Assembly (NCBI GenBank): GCA_973895155.1
Contig: OZ316894.1
Coordinates: forward strand, 124,001 to 188,000
Length of the DNA: 64,000 bases
From: Marsupella aquatica
Taxonomy: Eukaryota > Marchantiophyta
Direction: 5' to 3'
Both the position numbers and the translations under genes were made by a program. A model generated the notes under the pieces. It saw nothing but the letters and a program-made list of their open reading frames with translations. It ran no database searches and was not told where the DNA came from. Shown here piece by piece: positions 44,517 to 55,604 of this stretch. Numbering within the stretch: position 1 is the first letter of the stretch; the number at the start of each line of letters is the position of its first letter.

Positions 44517-46900
44517 TCTGATTAAGTAGGTTGCTGTATGCAAGGAGTAGCTATTGATATTACATAACAATTAGCAAGATGGCAAGAATAAGGGCAATCA
44601 TGGCGTTAAGAGTAGGGAAATAAAAACTATGTCGCGGGTGGTCGATGACCATATCTCTTTCAATATGTCACCAAATCCGGATCTGTAAAGAGCATTGGAA
44701 AGATCTGGTCAAGGCGAGTAAAATCGATATAAAACACTCAGGAAACGGAGGTGTATTAAGAGAGATACGGCCTGATTAGTGTGACGGGTTAACTTATGGC
44801 CGGAATTAGTGGATTCGGCTTCAGTTTCGGGTTAAATCAAGCTCGACCACGGCTTAGCTCAGGTAAGCACGGCTTCAGCTTAGCTCAGGTGAGCACGGCT
44901 TCAGCTTAGCTCAGGTGATCACGGCTTCAGCTTAGCTCAGGTAAGCACGGCTTCAGCTTAGCTTAGGTCAGCACAGCTTCAGCTTAGGCTTAACCTAGGT
45001 TCGGATTAGATTGAACTCGGGTTAGCCTAAACTCGGGCTCAGGTTAGCATAGGTAAGTTCGGGTTCGGGCTCAGCTTAGGCTAGGTTAGCGGATAGCGGG
45101 TAGCGGCCTAACCCGAGACCACGGGTTAGCTCTACTCGGGTTAGATAGGATAGCTAGGTTAGCCGAACTCGGGTTAGCTATGTAACTCGGGTTAGCGCAG
45201 CAGTGAGTACCCCCTCTCGGTTGCGGGGGCATAACTCTCTGTGTATTTGACCAAATCGGCTATAATTGACCTCGTTGGAAAGAGGAGCTCAAGCCGCTTC
45301 CAACGCTGCTATCCACGCAGCAAATGGTTGAATACAGAAATCGGGAGAGGAGGCGTAAGCTCGCGAAAACCATGGAGGAGGGCCAAATCCGAAGTACATA
45401 GCCAATTCGAGATAGAAATAAAGCTGCGAGTTAGGGTTCAGTAGTTAGAGATAGTGGCGGCTCTGTTAGGGCTGGGATGGGGCTCCAGCAGCGTAGTACC
45501 CAGCCATTTGGGCTCAGTATGAGAGTATATAGAGCAGCCCCCCGGTAGAGATGGGGGGGGGACTTCAGTTGTGTGATCTCACTTAGACTGAGCAGCAGGG
45601 AGGAGCTCTGTGCAAGCAAGGCTGGACTTGGACGCTGCGTGTTGGGGGAGAGCTTGGTTGTGCTATTACTCAGGGAGTAATCAGCCAAGCTTCACAGCAA
45701 CGGGTTGCTAGGTTTGCGAGCTGGATTGTGGCTCTTTCTAGTGAGTAGCACAACTGGGTTCTTTTCCCCCGATACAGAGCCTTGGTGATAGGTGATGTAT
45801 TGGTGATTGTAAACTGTGGGGAGGATGTCAATTTGATTTGTGGTGAGCACATTAGGGAGGCTGAGACACTGATTGAGGGGCAGCAGTAGGAGCATTTACA
45901 GTTCAGTCTGGCAAGGCTACGTGATCCATGGGGAGTCCCGGCCTTTGTCTGGTGGAGAGCACTAAGGGATCTATGGCCAGAGCAGAGCTTGCAGGGCAAG
46001 CGTGAGGCCGGGCCTCATTGCAGTCTGGGGTAGATCGCCGTTAGGCCTGGTACCAGCTTTGAAGTCGAGTCAACTATGTATGCGTAACTTGACGTTCTGA
46101 ATTGGAGGGTGTGAGATCTGTATGTGCCCCCAAGAATGAAGTGCAGTGAAGGAGGTTGAGTTCAGGATTGAGTTTGCAAGGCAAGTACGGGATTGGTTTG
46201 AGTCCAATATGCCGTCGCAATCTGGAGTGAGCCGGGCTCAGGTTCAGGATTGAGCTTGCATGGCAAGCATGGGGCTTGCGGGGCAAGCACGCTGCAATCT
46301 GGAGTAGACAGCCTTCGGGCCTATTGTTCGGATCAAGTGTTCTCAGTGAACTATTGTGCACATCGTTGAATCTAATTGAGTTTTCCTCTCAGGCCTCATT
46401 TCTCTCATGGATGTGTGTGTGTGTGAGGCAATCTAAGTGTATGATGGGACTAGCAGCGCCACTGAGAGGTGTACAGGGTGCATTGAAGCGGGCTGGGTGA
46501 GGACTGTCATAGCTCTGATTGCTGAGAGTGGAATGGCAGAGTGGTGGGGCAATGGCTTAGAAGTCCCTAAGCCGGGAATCAGTCAAGAGTCACTGGTTTA
46601 TGGGTATATTCCGGCGGCGGAATAGAAACATACCTATGACAGTAAGCATACGTATAGACCTATGCGCACCGTAGCGCTAGGCCCTGTGTGTACGGGCCCG
46701 ATATGAAGACTCCTTCTCACCAGAACTATCATGAGCGCGGATCTGATTCCCAACCTTGGTTCTTAGGGATTGAGCTTGGGTGATGTGTGACGGAGTCTTG
46801 TTATGATATTCTGGTGTTAAGGGCATAAATTGGTGTTTACCGGCCTTCACAGCATCCCTTCGTGATCCTCAGGTACAAGGAGATGGTTTTGGCACCCATA
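44517..46900. mobile_element. Anonymous LTR-like insertion in the ParB gene
   Basis: About 2.4 kb, GC-richer than its surroundings and free of TAGCGCC palindromes, splitting the ParB-like gene. It has a TATATAGA box at 45526-45533 with a leader-like sequence after it and no long ORF, so a solo LTR or non-autonomous retroelement is likely. Exact ends and target duplication were not found. It contains the 26-bp minisatellite at 44856-44985. Confidence 0.45.
44856..44985 (+). repeat. 26-bp minisatellite, five copies
   Basis: Five head-to-tail copies of a 26-bp unit beginning AGCTCAGGTAAGCACGG. Copies 1 and 4 are identical; the fifth is more diverged. Related AGCTTAGGT words continue to about 45200. 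Confidence 0.9.
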
Positions 46901-47020
46901 GTGACGTCTTTGGTGTTAAGACCCATGTCAATCGCGTGACACTCGTGTGATTTGCGTCATTTTCAATGGTGACAGAGGTTCACTAGTTGAGCTCGAGGCG
47001 GCAATGCACACCGTGAACCA

Positions 47021-47147
47021 GTAAGTTCTATTCGTTAACTGTTGTTACCCCTGTCATTCATTTTGGACCAAACATGCTTTGCGAAAGTGTTCATTCCCCA
47101 ATTTTTGCTAGCGCCCGGCGCTACTAATTCCTTTTCATTGCATCCAG
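47021..47147 (+). repeat. Intron with one palindrome (element B)
   Basis: 127-bp intron (GTAAGT...CATCCAG) with TAGCGCCCGGCGCTA at 47109-47123. Confidence 0.85.
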
Positions 47148-48481
47148 GCTTGGACAAGCAGTCGTCGAGCCTTCCTGGATTCTTGACGCGGACAGAATTT
47201 CCCAAATTCTGTCATGTGATCTTGATCACTATAAGCCACTCATCGACAGCGCGAACATGGCAAAGTTTGAGGCGATCCAAAAGAAGACGAGAAAGGGGTC
47301 TTGGTTTACACATAAAATGCCACAGGATGCTCTCATCTACATTCTGTGTGTGGACAAAATCAAGTCTTACTCAAATCAATTTAAGTCTGATATGGCTTTA
47401 GCCAAAGCTCAAGGGGCTTCTTGGTCAGAAGAGGAGACCATAAAGAGGCATGAGGCAATGATGAAGGAGGCGACCAAAGATTGGTCGATCAAAGTGACAA
47501 AGATCACCCCTTTACTTCATCCGGATTTTGGAGATTATTTGGGAACCTGTGCTGAGATGTATCCCGTAACTGAGAAGAACAAACGGGAGAAGAAGCCAGA
47601 CACAGTTGTATGCACAATGGATCGAGCCAGGTTGTTTACTGCTGTTTCATACCTGGATCCAAAATTGAGGTGCACCTTTCTAGTAGCCCACTGCACTCCC
47701 AAGATTCGGAAACAGTTTTTCCATCCTGCAAGTGTCAACGACGAGCCTGTGAAGCAGTGGTGCCATACATGGCATACTTGGAATTTTGTGGAGGGAATTG
47801 CAACTGGAATGCTTCACACTTCCTTCAAACAGATTTCTGACCGGATGCCAGCTGACCGTCTCACAAAGTCTGGGTGTGAGTCAATGGAGGCCATGCTTAA
47901 GATCATTCTCGATGAATTCAAAAACTTTGGGGATCTTGTCAAGGCAAAATTCTTCAACAACTTGTGGCCTTCCAAATATGCGGACAAGGAAGATTACACA
48001 GAGCGGAACCGGAAGAGAGCCAAACGATATCTATACCGGTTTTACATGTGGATGGAGCTTAGATCTCCTGACACTCTATGGGCATACCCGGCTGCATTTC
48101 AGAAATGGGTGTCTATCGAAGAGGGAGACGCTCTTGCCGACCTTTATTCGATGTACCCAGCGGAGGGAAAGTTTCCACCACGTTCATTGTCGGAGTGGGA
48201 GAGACTTCACTGTCCGTGGTACCTCAACACAGACAAATGGGATTTACCGTTCAACGAAGCTGAGAAGGATGCCTTCATGAAGTTGCAGAAGTCCCAGATC
48301 CCTGCCAACTATGTGTCTGCAATGAAGCAAGGTCTCCAGTCTGATGTTGACGAATCTGCATCTGAGTTACAGAAGAATTGTGAGTCTCTTGTCATGCACG
48401 TTGACCGAAGCCGTAAGCCAAGAGCAAAGGCGAAGAATGAGTCAGCTGCACCAAGTAACTCCACAAGGTCCTTCAAGAAAA

Positions 48482-48615
48482 GTGAGTAGTCTAAGCGCTT
48501 TTTGGTTACTTGTTGGCGCTGCTTATGCAGGAGTTTCATTAGGAAATTCCTTTGATTAATAGCGCCTGGCGCTAGTCTGAAAGGTTGGACTCATTCAAGT
48601 TTCTGTGTCTAACAG
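48482..48615 (+). repeat. Intron with one palindrome (element B)
   Basis: 134-bp intron (GTGAGT...AACAG) with TAGCGCCTGGCGCTA at 48560-48574. Confidence 0.85.
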
Positions 48616-49337
48616 GAGGTCGAAAGTCTGACACGGAGGTCCCGGCTGCCGAAGGGAAGAATGATGCAACTCCTCAGGCATCGGAGGCAAACACTGGAGC
48701 TCAAGAAACTCCGGATCAAGGGACCCCGGATGGTGCTGGCAAATCCATTGTCCCTCTTGACGCAACTAGCACGAAGAAAAAGAAAAAGAGAGGCGCCGGT
48801 GAGGACAGAGTAGCATCATCTACTCGAGACGTTATTTCCTGTGGACTCCAGAGAGATGTCAGGAATTTTAAGCAAAGGTGTTCTAGACACTGTTTTGTGG
48901 AGTCCAATTTAAATGAATTTTATGATTCGGTATTTAACAAGGGGATGAAGCCCATGTGGGTTACTAAAGTTGAGGCCTGGGGAAAGGAATTGGTAAAGTC
49001 AGGAGACAGAGAGAAGGGAGTAATGCATGGCGGAAAAGAGAGGGGCTTTGGTGTGGATGCTGGTTTCATCTACATTCCCACTGGATTAAAACCAACACTT
49101 CTTGATCGGAAGGTTCCCAAGTGGAACCTTTAGGATTACACTATTCCCAGCTCTTTCTTCCGAGCCATGGAGCCGTTCCTTGCAGACGATGGCCTACTTG
49201 CAATTTTACACAGAGGAGACTATGATCAGGTATCTGAAGTGATTGCGGCTTGCCAGGATTCTAAGTGTTTCCAGTGTATTTCAACCCACCATGTGGTCAT
49301 GACTACACCAATGTATAGGCCCCGATCTGATACTCAG

Positions 49338-49499
49338 GTAACAATTCCTATGGCACATACCAGCGCCCGACGCTACTATCAGCATTTGCAATATCTACAA
49401 TTCACTTATCTTTCGTAAGGATGAATGGTTGACTAGCGCCAAGCGCTAATATATGTGTCTGTTTTCTTATACTGCCTTCATTGGGAAACTGTGTTGCAG
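49338..49499 (+). repeat. Intron with two palindromes (element B)
   Basis: 162-bp intron (GTAACA...TTGCAG) with CAGCGCCCGACGCTA at 49361-49375 and TAGCGCCAAGCGCTA at 49434-49448. It lies within the methyltransferase-like domain. Confidence 0.85.
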
Positions 49500-50208
49500 A
49501 TATTCACACTTACTCTTAATATATTTTGCCGCATTTCGACAAAGGGAAGGGTCCCGAAAGACCCCAAGTTCCGGCCACTATCGAATGAAGAAGACCCTTC
49601 CATCACTAACATTATTGGGTTTTCGTTGCCGCGACATGACCCGACTCCTGAGCTCCAATTTGCAGGAAATTCACGATTGCCTGTGGGTTTCATGCAAACT
49701 ATTTTGGAATTGGTGACTCTTCCTAGAGATATTGTTATGGACTGGACAGTAGGTTCCGGTAGTACGTTTGTGGCTGGAGATTATTCTGGTCGCTTTGTTG
49801 TTGGGCTGGAAAATCGGCCAGAGTTTGTTGATACTTCCGATAGGGTCTTCCTTGATCTTTTACAGAACAAAGAAGTGGTTGCACCAACTCCTCCTAAGAA
49901 GATTCCTGGAAGTAAGAAGCAGGACAGGCTCCGTGCTATTCTAAATTTTGATTCGAAAGACGAGGATGAGGGTGGCAATGCTTCTCAGCAACCTAAGATG
50001 ATGAGGTGTCGAAGAATGTGGTGGACCTTGGATCTGGAGATGAGGACAGTGAAGAGTCAGAAGAGTCATTTTCTTTAGCTTTCTTTCTCTCATTGTATAC
50101 TTTTTTCCAAAGAACTCTACTCCCTTTTGTCTAGAAAATTCGCCCGATTTCCCGACTTCGACTAAAGAACTCCAGTTCAAATTCTCAGGTTAGAGTGGAA
50201 TCTTTGGA

Positions 50209-50513
50209 GGTGTTTTCAACTTCGAAGGAACGTCTCTAGGAACGTTGTACAGACCCCGGAGAAGCCATTTGTTCTCCCCTCTTATGCTGAAAAGGCGGCA
50301 CGACGGGCAGATTCAGTCAGGACGCTTACTTGGGAGAGTAAGGGTCTTAGACTCAGGAGAGGCTCAGATAGAAAGTTTGTGCAGAATCACTTCGTAGATG
50401 ATATTGCAAAATCCAAGTATGTGGACGACGAAGCAGAGTCCACTGATAGATCAGAAAGTAGCGGTTCTGAATCGGGCTCAGAGTTGAGTGGTGGTTGTGG
50501 ATCTGGTCTTTAG
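50209..50513 (+). CDS. Possible last exon or small ORF (element B)
   Basis: An open frame rich in charged residues (PEKPFVLPSYAEKAARRAD) with an acidic Ser/Gly tail ending SGGCGSGL. Its codon character resembles the preceding gene, and it may be a further exon or a separate small gene. No family recognised. Confidence 0.35.
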
Positions 50514-50810
50514 TTTTCCTTGTTTTATTTACCCGTTTATGGAGAACGACGACACTCAATAAGAACGTCGTGACGTGTCGGATTAGAGTAGCGCCCGACG
50601 CTATTACTGTAGCCGGTAGTTCAAAGAGGTTTTTATTTGGTTGTTTTCCTTATAGCGCCCGACGCTAGTATAAATGTACTCAATGGCCGCTTCACGTCCA
50701 ATATATGTGACAATATTTTCATACCCTTCGGTGTCTTTTTTTGGGTGCACATTTGCTGGTATGAGTTTTGCTGTTTGCTGTTTGCTGTTTGCTATCACGG
50801 AGAGATCCCC
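50514..50810. other. Element B right terminal region
   Basis: Two TAGCGCCCGACGCTA palindromes (50589 and 50653), then the terminal repeat, which on the complementary strand reads GGGGATCTCTCCGTGATAGC. A short GCTGTTT direct repeat (three copies, 50769-50790) lies in the terminus. Confidence 0.7.
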
Positions 50811-50820
50811 CAATGGGTTT
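50811..50820. repeat. Target-site duplication of element B, right copy
   Basis: CAATGGGTTT, matching 25246-25255. Confidence 0.85.
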
Positions 50821-53800
50821 TGTCAAAACAAATCTTGTTTTTCAAGCGCGCCTCTATCACTCTCTCCCTTGTAAGCTCTATTGTGCCTGGCTTACGACTA
50901 AAGTGCTCAATCCTTCTTGCAATCAGTTCTGGAGTTGAGACCAGATCTCTCCATTCTATGGTGCGCCAGCTACAGACATCTTCCTCAATTGGCATGAGTT
51001 GTAGATGTCCTGAAACTAGCTCAACTGGTGGAAATCTAGTTACTGAACTACAAGTGATTCTATCAGCCATGAGTGCCAAAGGTAGCAAATCAGGCTATAG
51101 TGAAGGCTTACCATGACATGCTTTTACTAATGCATTGACAATAGGCGGATGTCCTCTTTCACTTTTGCCATTTGCCTCTGGATTGTAAGCTGTGGTTAGT
51201 TTGAGACGAATATGAAATTTCTTGAAGAACTCTCTTGCTTCATCAAAATCTAATTCTCCACGATTTGCTCGCATCTGGTAGAACCAGCCATGTCTAGAAA
51301 TGATATCCTCTAACATAAATCGATAAACTTGTGAAGTTGCGTTTGATGTTAATGCTCTTCCCTCCACATATGACGACAAGTCTTCCCTGGCTAGAACTAG
51401 GAACTTGGCTCCACAAACTCCTAATGACATATGAACCAGATCAAGCACCCATTGAAAGTGAAGTGATAATGGGTGAGTTGGCTTTAACCCATCACGATGC
51501 CGGATTTTGGAGTAGACTTGACAAATTTCACAAATTTTCACATACCTTCTCACATTCGTATAAACTCTCGGCCACCAATACAATCCTCTGACCCTATCAT
51601 AAGTGGCTTGAACTCCTCAATGGCCAACTATCTCCATATCATGACATTCTTGTAGAATCTTGATTTTGGTGTCCTCATCTTCCACCACTCTCATCGGTAT
51701 CTGGTTTGACTTCTTCGCTTGGCGCCATAAGTACCCATCTTGTAGAAGAAAACCATAAGACTTCTTTCGAATCTTTTCAAATTCTTCTCTGCTCCATTAT
51801 GGATTTTTCTCTAATATACTAAGATACCTTCCTATAGTGAGAAGTTCATTAGAGTACAACTCCTCTCTAAAAGTTGGCATCTCTGATACCTCACGTGCTT
51901 CTACTTTGTATTCTTCATGCTTTTCATACTGAGCTCTAGATAGCATATCAGCTACTGGATTATTCTTTCCAGCTATATGCTTAAGTTTTGGATTAATCAT
52001 TCTAATGAATGTTATCCATTGTAGCATTGCTATATCAGGGGTATCACAATTTGCAATCATCCCTAATAATGGCAAGCAATTTGTCTCAAAAACTACATAC
52101 GCATCGATCAAGCTATCTTTCTCTTGTTTTAATGCAATTTTTGCACCCCACAACTCACGCTTGACTTGAGGGTACCTTCTTTGCCACTTTTGTGAAGATC
52201 TTTGCTCCAAATCTTGATGCATAGCTATTGCCTTCCTCATCATCATGTCCAAGCGCCCATCCTGTAGCATAAGGACTTGAATCCACCGTGATGATTATTG
52301 GTTGCCCATTGGTGTAGTCTAGCGATCGCATGACTGCTGACTTTTGTAGAGCGTCCTTTAACTTGCTCATTGCAATTGTATGGTCTATTGTCCATACAAA
52401 CTTGGTTCTCTTTCTCAAGATTTGATATAGAGGTTTCGCAATATAAGCAAAGTACGGAAATCCAAATACAATAGAAGACACATCCTCCAAGATATCTCCT
52501 TACTTCTTGCACTGTGGTGCAATCTCTCATCTTGATTGCATCCACCTTATTGTTGTTTGGTTTGTGGCCATATGTTCCACACATATGCCCTACAACCAAT
52601 ACCTCTTTAAGCCCAAATGCAGTAAACTCAATAGAAAGAGTTACTTCTACTTCTATCAATTGATGTAGAATGACTTCCATATCTTGCATATGCTGCCAAA
52701 TGAACTGCCTCATTCCATCCTTCCTCAATGTCTCATCTTTTTTACTTTCCGCACATCCCTTGATTGGTATGTCATCAAGAAATGGACAAGTTTTCTCTGG
52801 AATAAATGATTGCAAAATGTGATTCGCAACATTTTGCATGTGCGCCACTGAGTTTGTTGTTCCTTGTGGAAGAGTACACATCTTCAATAACCCAAGTGAA
52901 GTTCTCATGGTAGTGATGTCTCGGCTTCCTTCTGCAAGCTAAAATTGATCATATCCTGAATAGAGATCTCCAATTGAATAGACGGTCCTTCCTACAAACT
53001 CCTCCGCAAATTCATCCACGATTGGCCTAATTCCTACATTTTGAATGGTAACTCTATTTGGCGGTTGCATATCCTGTATGAACCTTAACTTCTTCTTCTT
53101 TCAAATTGTGAACCACCAATTGGAGTACATGGTGTCTCTGACCTCTCCAAAATCTTGGCTATCAGCTTCTCTTTTAGTAGCTCCACTAGTTGCGGTAGCA
53201 AAGCCTTAGGAACCGGAACAGGTTTCAAGTCCCATAGTATATGTGGGACTGTGAAAATCATCATTGGTGCTATCTTGCGTGGATTAGCACACTCGATCTC
53301 CTCAATATTGAAGGCAAAAGCCTTCCCATTTCTAGCAATCATCTCTTTGAAAGCATTTTGCTCAACCATGGTAAGCAAGCCATGTCCTCCAATTTTGGTC
53401 TGTTCCAATGTCTTCTTTGTGAAGACATGGCCTATTCTCTTGGAATCTCTTAGTCGTGGTTCTTCTTGTGCTCTTCGTAGCAATTCTCCTACTTCCAAAG
53501 GCAATGAAATTGCGGTTGGTCGAACCTTTCTATCCACTGTTTTGTACTTTGTATTGACATCCACTATGAAGTTCTCTCCCAATCTCAATTTCTGATTTGC
53601 CTTGCTCAATTGACAAAATCACTTGCTCCACAAACTTGCCTTCTCCTTGTTCTTGCAATACACCAACAACTGTCTTGCCTTCTTCAATTTCCTTTGCTGC
53701 TTGCATCATACCTTCTCTTCTCCTCAATCCTTTTTGTATTTTTCTAGCTGCTTCCTTTGTCTGTAAGAAGGAGACAACCTTATCTGTCCCCATGCCAACA

Positions 53801-54747
53801 CATGAGGATGTGAAATACTTCTCAATACTGACTTCTTCAACTTGTGGTGGGGCTATACTTTTGGCGCCTCAATCTCCCACCTTTATTGTCGAGACACCTA
53901 GTGGAAACCCCAAGACAGTACTTTTCTTCTCTAGAGCCCTGAGCTCCCGCCTATTTCTATCATTTTCTGGCCGAATAGTCAGGAATTGGACGATTCTCAT
54001 ACTATTGCGGCTCTTCACCTTTGCCACATGTGTACCATCATCCAACACCTTAGTCTCCATTCTTAGTTGTGTGATGAATGGCTGCCCTAAAATGATTGGA
54101 TATGGCAAACTATCATGGACAAAAATATTAATGGGCTCGATTACATTGCCCACTTTTATATTCACATCTGGGCAAGCTCCCCACAATGCATTTTTGGTAG
54201 CATTGACATAATTCACCTTCCATTGGATGTCATAGTCCACAACCCACTACCCTTCTTCATATAATTCTTTGACATCAGGTTCACTTCTGATCCTGTGTCA
54301 ATCAATGCACGGATTGGTCCCTCAATTCCCTCCATCTCAATTTCACTGCACCCTTGGGCCGAGTATGATTCTTGTGTTTCTTCAACCTTGGACGCCAAGG
54401 ACCCACCCCTTTCTTTACATGTAGCCTCGTAGACTACAATGGTTTAATTTCTCAACTTACTCCAACTCATCTTCATAGTCTACCTCCAATTGATAGCTTT
54501 CTCCGATACCACTTTCATCCTCTTGCGAAAGTTGAAGTGTGTGAGGACCTTCCTTGTAGAATCGCTTTTTCTTTGCTTTGGACAATATGATGTCTTGCAC
54601 ATCCCTTCTCAGACTGCCAAAGAATTCCTCATTAGAGAAACCCTTCACTTGTTGTCTCCAAAACTTGTTGGCAATTTCTTGCGGATCAAGTTCCATATCC
54701 ACCTCTCGGCTCAACATCCATCCTAGTCCCTTTCTGCTTGTTGACAT
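50811..54747 (-). pseudogene. Gypsy-3 protease, RT, RNase H and integrase (right of element B)
   Basis: Decayed pol of a different gypsy lineage, minus strand. Order from 54747: a charged region; protease IRALIDTGSEVNLMS (D-T-G-S, about 54330); RT with TVYSIGDLYSGYDQF and FLDDIPIKG; RNase H from IIITVDSSPYATGWAL to HIAGKNNPVADMLSRA; integrase with YVKICEICQVYS (zinc), DLVHMSLG, the second-Asp region MRANRGELDF (the Asp looks lost) and NPEANGKSERG. It continues as ADRITCSSVTRFPPVELV to 50811, where element B begins; the next residues are at 25255. Many stops and frameshifts. The Gag and 5' LTR are missing. Confidence 0.9.
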
Positions 54748-54750
54748 TGG

Positions 54751-55604
54751 TATGACGTCGCCAGCACGGCTGGTAATGAGTAATATGGCTTAAACCATGT
54801 TATGCACGTTAGAAGTAGACTTAGAAGCCCATAGTTATTAACGTAACGACACAAATTAGCTGGTCATGATGGTTAAGATAGGATTTAGTAATAATGAGAA
54901 TTCATGTTCGGGTTGGCGGCACTGCGCCTAATGTACCGTAGGATTAGGGGCGTGTTATGGTTGTCCACCTTGGATCCGTATAACTGATCCGGAGGCGGCC
55001 CTCTGGCACGCCCTGACCCGGACCTGAGGAGTGGTCGGTACACCTCGGGCGTGAGGAGCTTGGCCTATCACAAGCAGGAGAAATCGATCGGTCGACGCGC
55101 CACAAGGGTATAAAAGGTGAGCTCTTCCCCGCCTGTGGGTCACCAATTCACTCCGTGCATCAGCTTTGCTCCCAACTCCTCTATTTCATCCTTAGCAATC
55201 CAACGCACCTCGCCATATGTCTGTCACGGTTATGTCCAACTCTGCCATTTGCTTTTGGTTTCAATTTTTTAGCGTTGGTAACCATCTTGCAAAATCAATC
55301 ATAGAGCACAACCTGTGAGGGTACAAAGCCGAAAGACATTACAAATGGCTTATCCGTTTGAACGGGTGTCATCACTACAATAACAATTTGAATCTTCCGT
55401 TTGAGAGCAAGTACTGCCAGGATGAAGAGATGGCCAAATTCTTCTTCAAAGGGACTGTAAAGTACCTCGGCTTCAGAGAAGCGCTCCTCCAACTCCCGGA
55501 CGAGGTCTTCAGGATCCCGGGCACGATGGGCTTGCAGCGCCATCACTTTGACGACATACCCGCCATAGTGCAGGCCTTCCTCGACTGTCGGTTTGGTAAT
55601 AGCT
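54751..55604. other. Unassigned sequence with a TATA box
   Basis: No gene can be supported. A TATAAAAG at 55109-55116 followed by a leader-like stretch suggests an LTR or promoter fragment on the plus strand. Two overlapping short ORFs at 55295-55630 (opposite strands) are not recognisable; the minus one has an alpha-helical acidic run (DLVRELEERFSEAE). The gypsy-3 Gag end has been lost at this junction. Confidence 0.4.

Larger units (their letters stand above)
46905..50078 (+). pseudogene. ParB C-terminal region and DNA-methyltransferase-like domain (element B)
   Basis: Continuation of the gene at 43845. Exons end at 47020, then 47148-48481, 48616-49337 and 49500-50078, all with consensus borders and compatible phases. 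The first two form a long helical region (VICVIFNGDRGSLVELEAAM to SRKPRAKAK). The third has a Lys-rich stretch and the start of an alpha/beta domain (PSSFFRAMEPFLADDGLLAIL). The fourth carries a clear N4/N6-type methyltransferase end: PVGFMQTILELVTLPRDIV, then the SAM motif DWTVGSGSTFVA and GRFVVGLENRPEFVD. No DPPY/SPPY catalytic motif is visible near 49130, where an in-frame TAG occurs. An acidic tail follows after a frameshift near 49998. The adenine or cytosine target cannot be told. Confidence 0.7.
25256..50810. mobile_element. Element B: large MULE-like transposon with ParB and methyltransferase genes
   Basis: Bounded by CAATGGGTTT duplications and by imperfect terminal inverted repeats: the left end (from 25256) and the complement of the right end (from 50810) share GGG at the tip and then CCGTGNTAGCAAAYAGYAAA. 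It spans 25.6 kb, of which 11.9 kb is the nested element A and about 2.4 kb is another insertion in 44.5-46.9 kb. Its own genes are a transposase (minus), a small Ser-rich protein (plus) and a ParB-like/methyltransferase-like gene (plus). About 18 copies of TAGCGCCNGGCGCTA are spread through it and are absent from element A and from the flanking gypsy. Several stops and frameshifts show that this copy is decayed. Confidence 0.85.

Noticed and set aside
25256-50810. Bacterial or phage contamination, because of ParB and methylase domains
   Set aside because: Genes have spliceosomal introns, lie between plant-type transposon ends, and are flanked by the two halves of one plant gypsy integrase gene.
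50811-54747. Gypsy-3 right part as an independent truncated element
   Set aside because: Its integrase continues exactly at 25255 after removal of element B, with a matching 10-bp flank.
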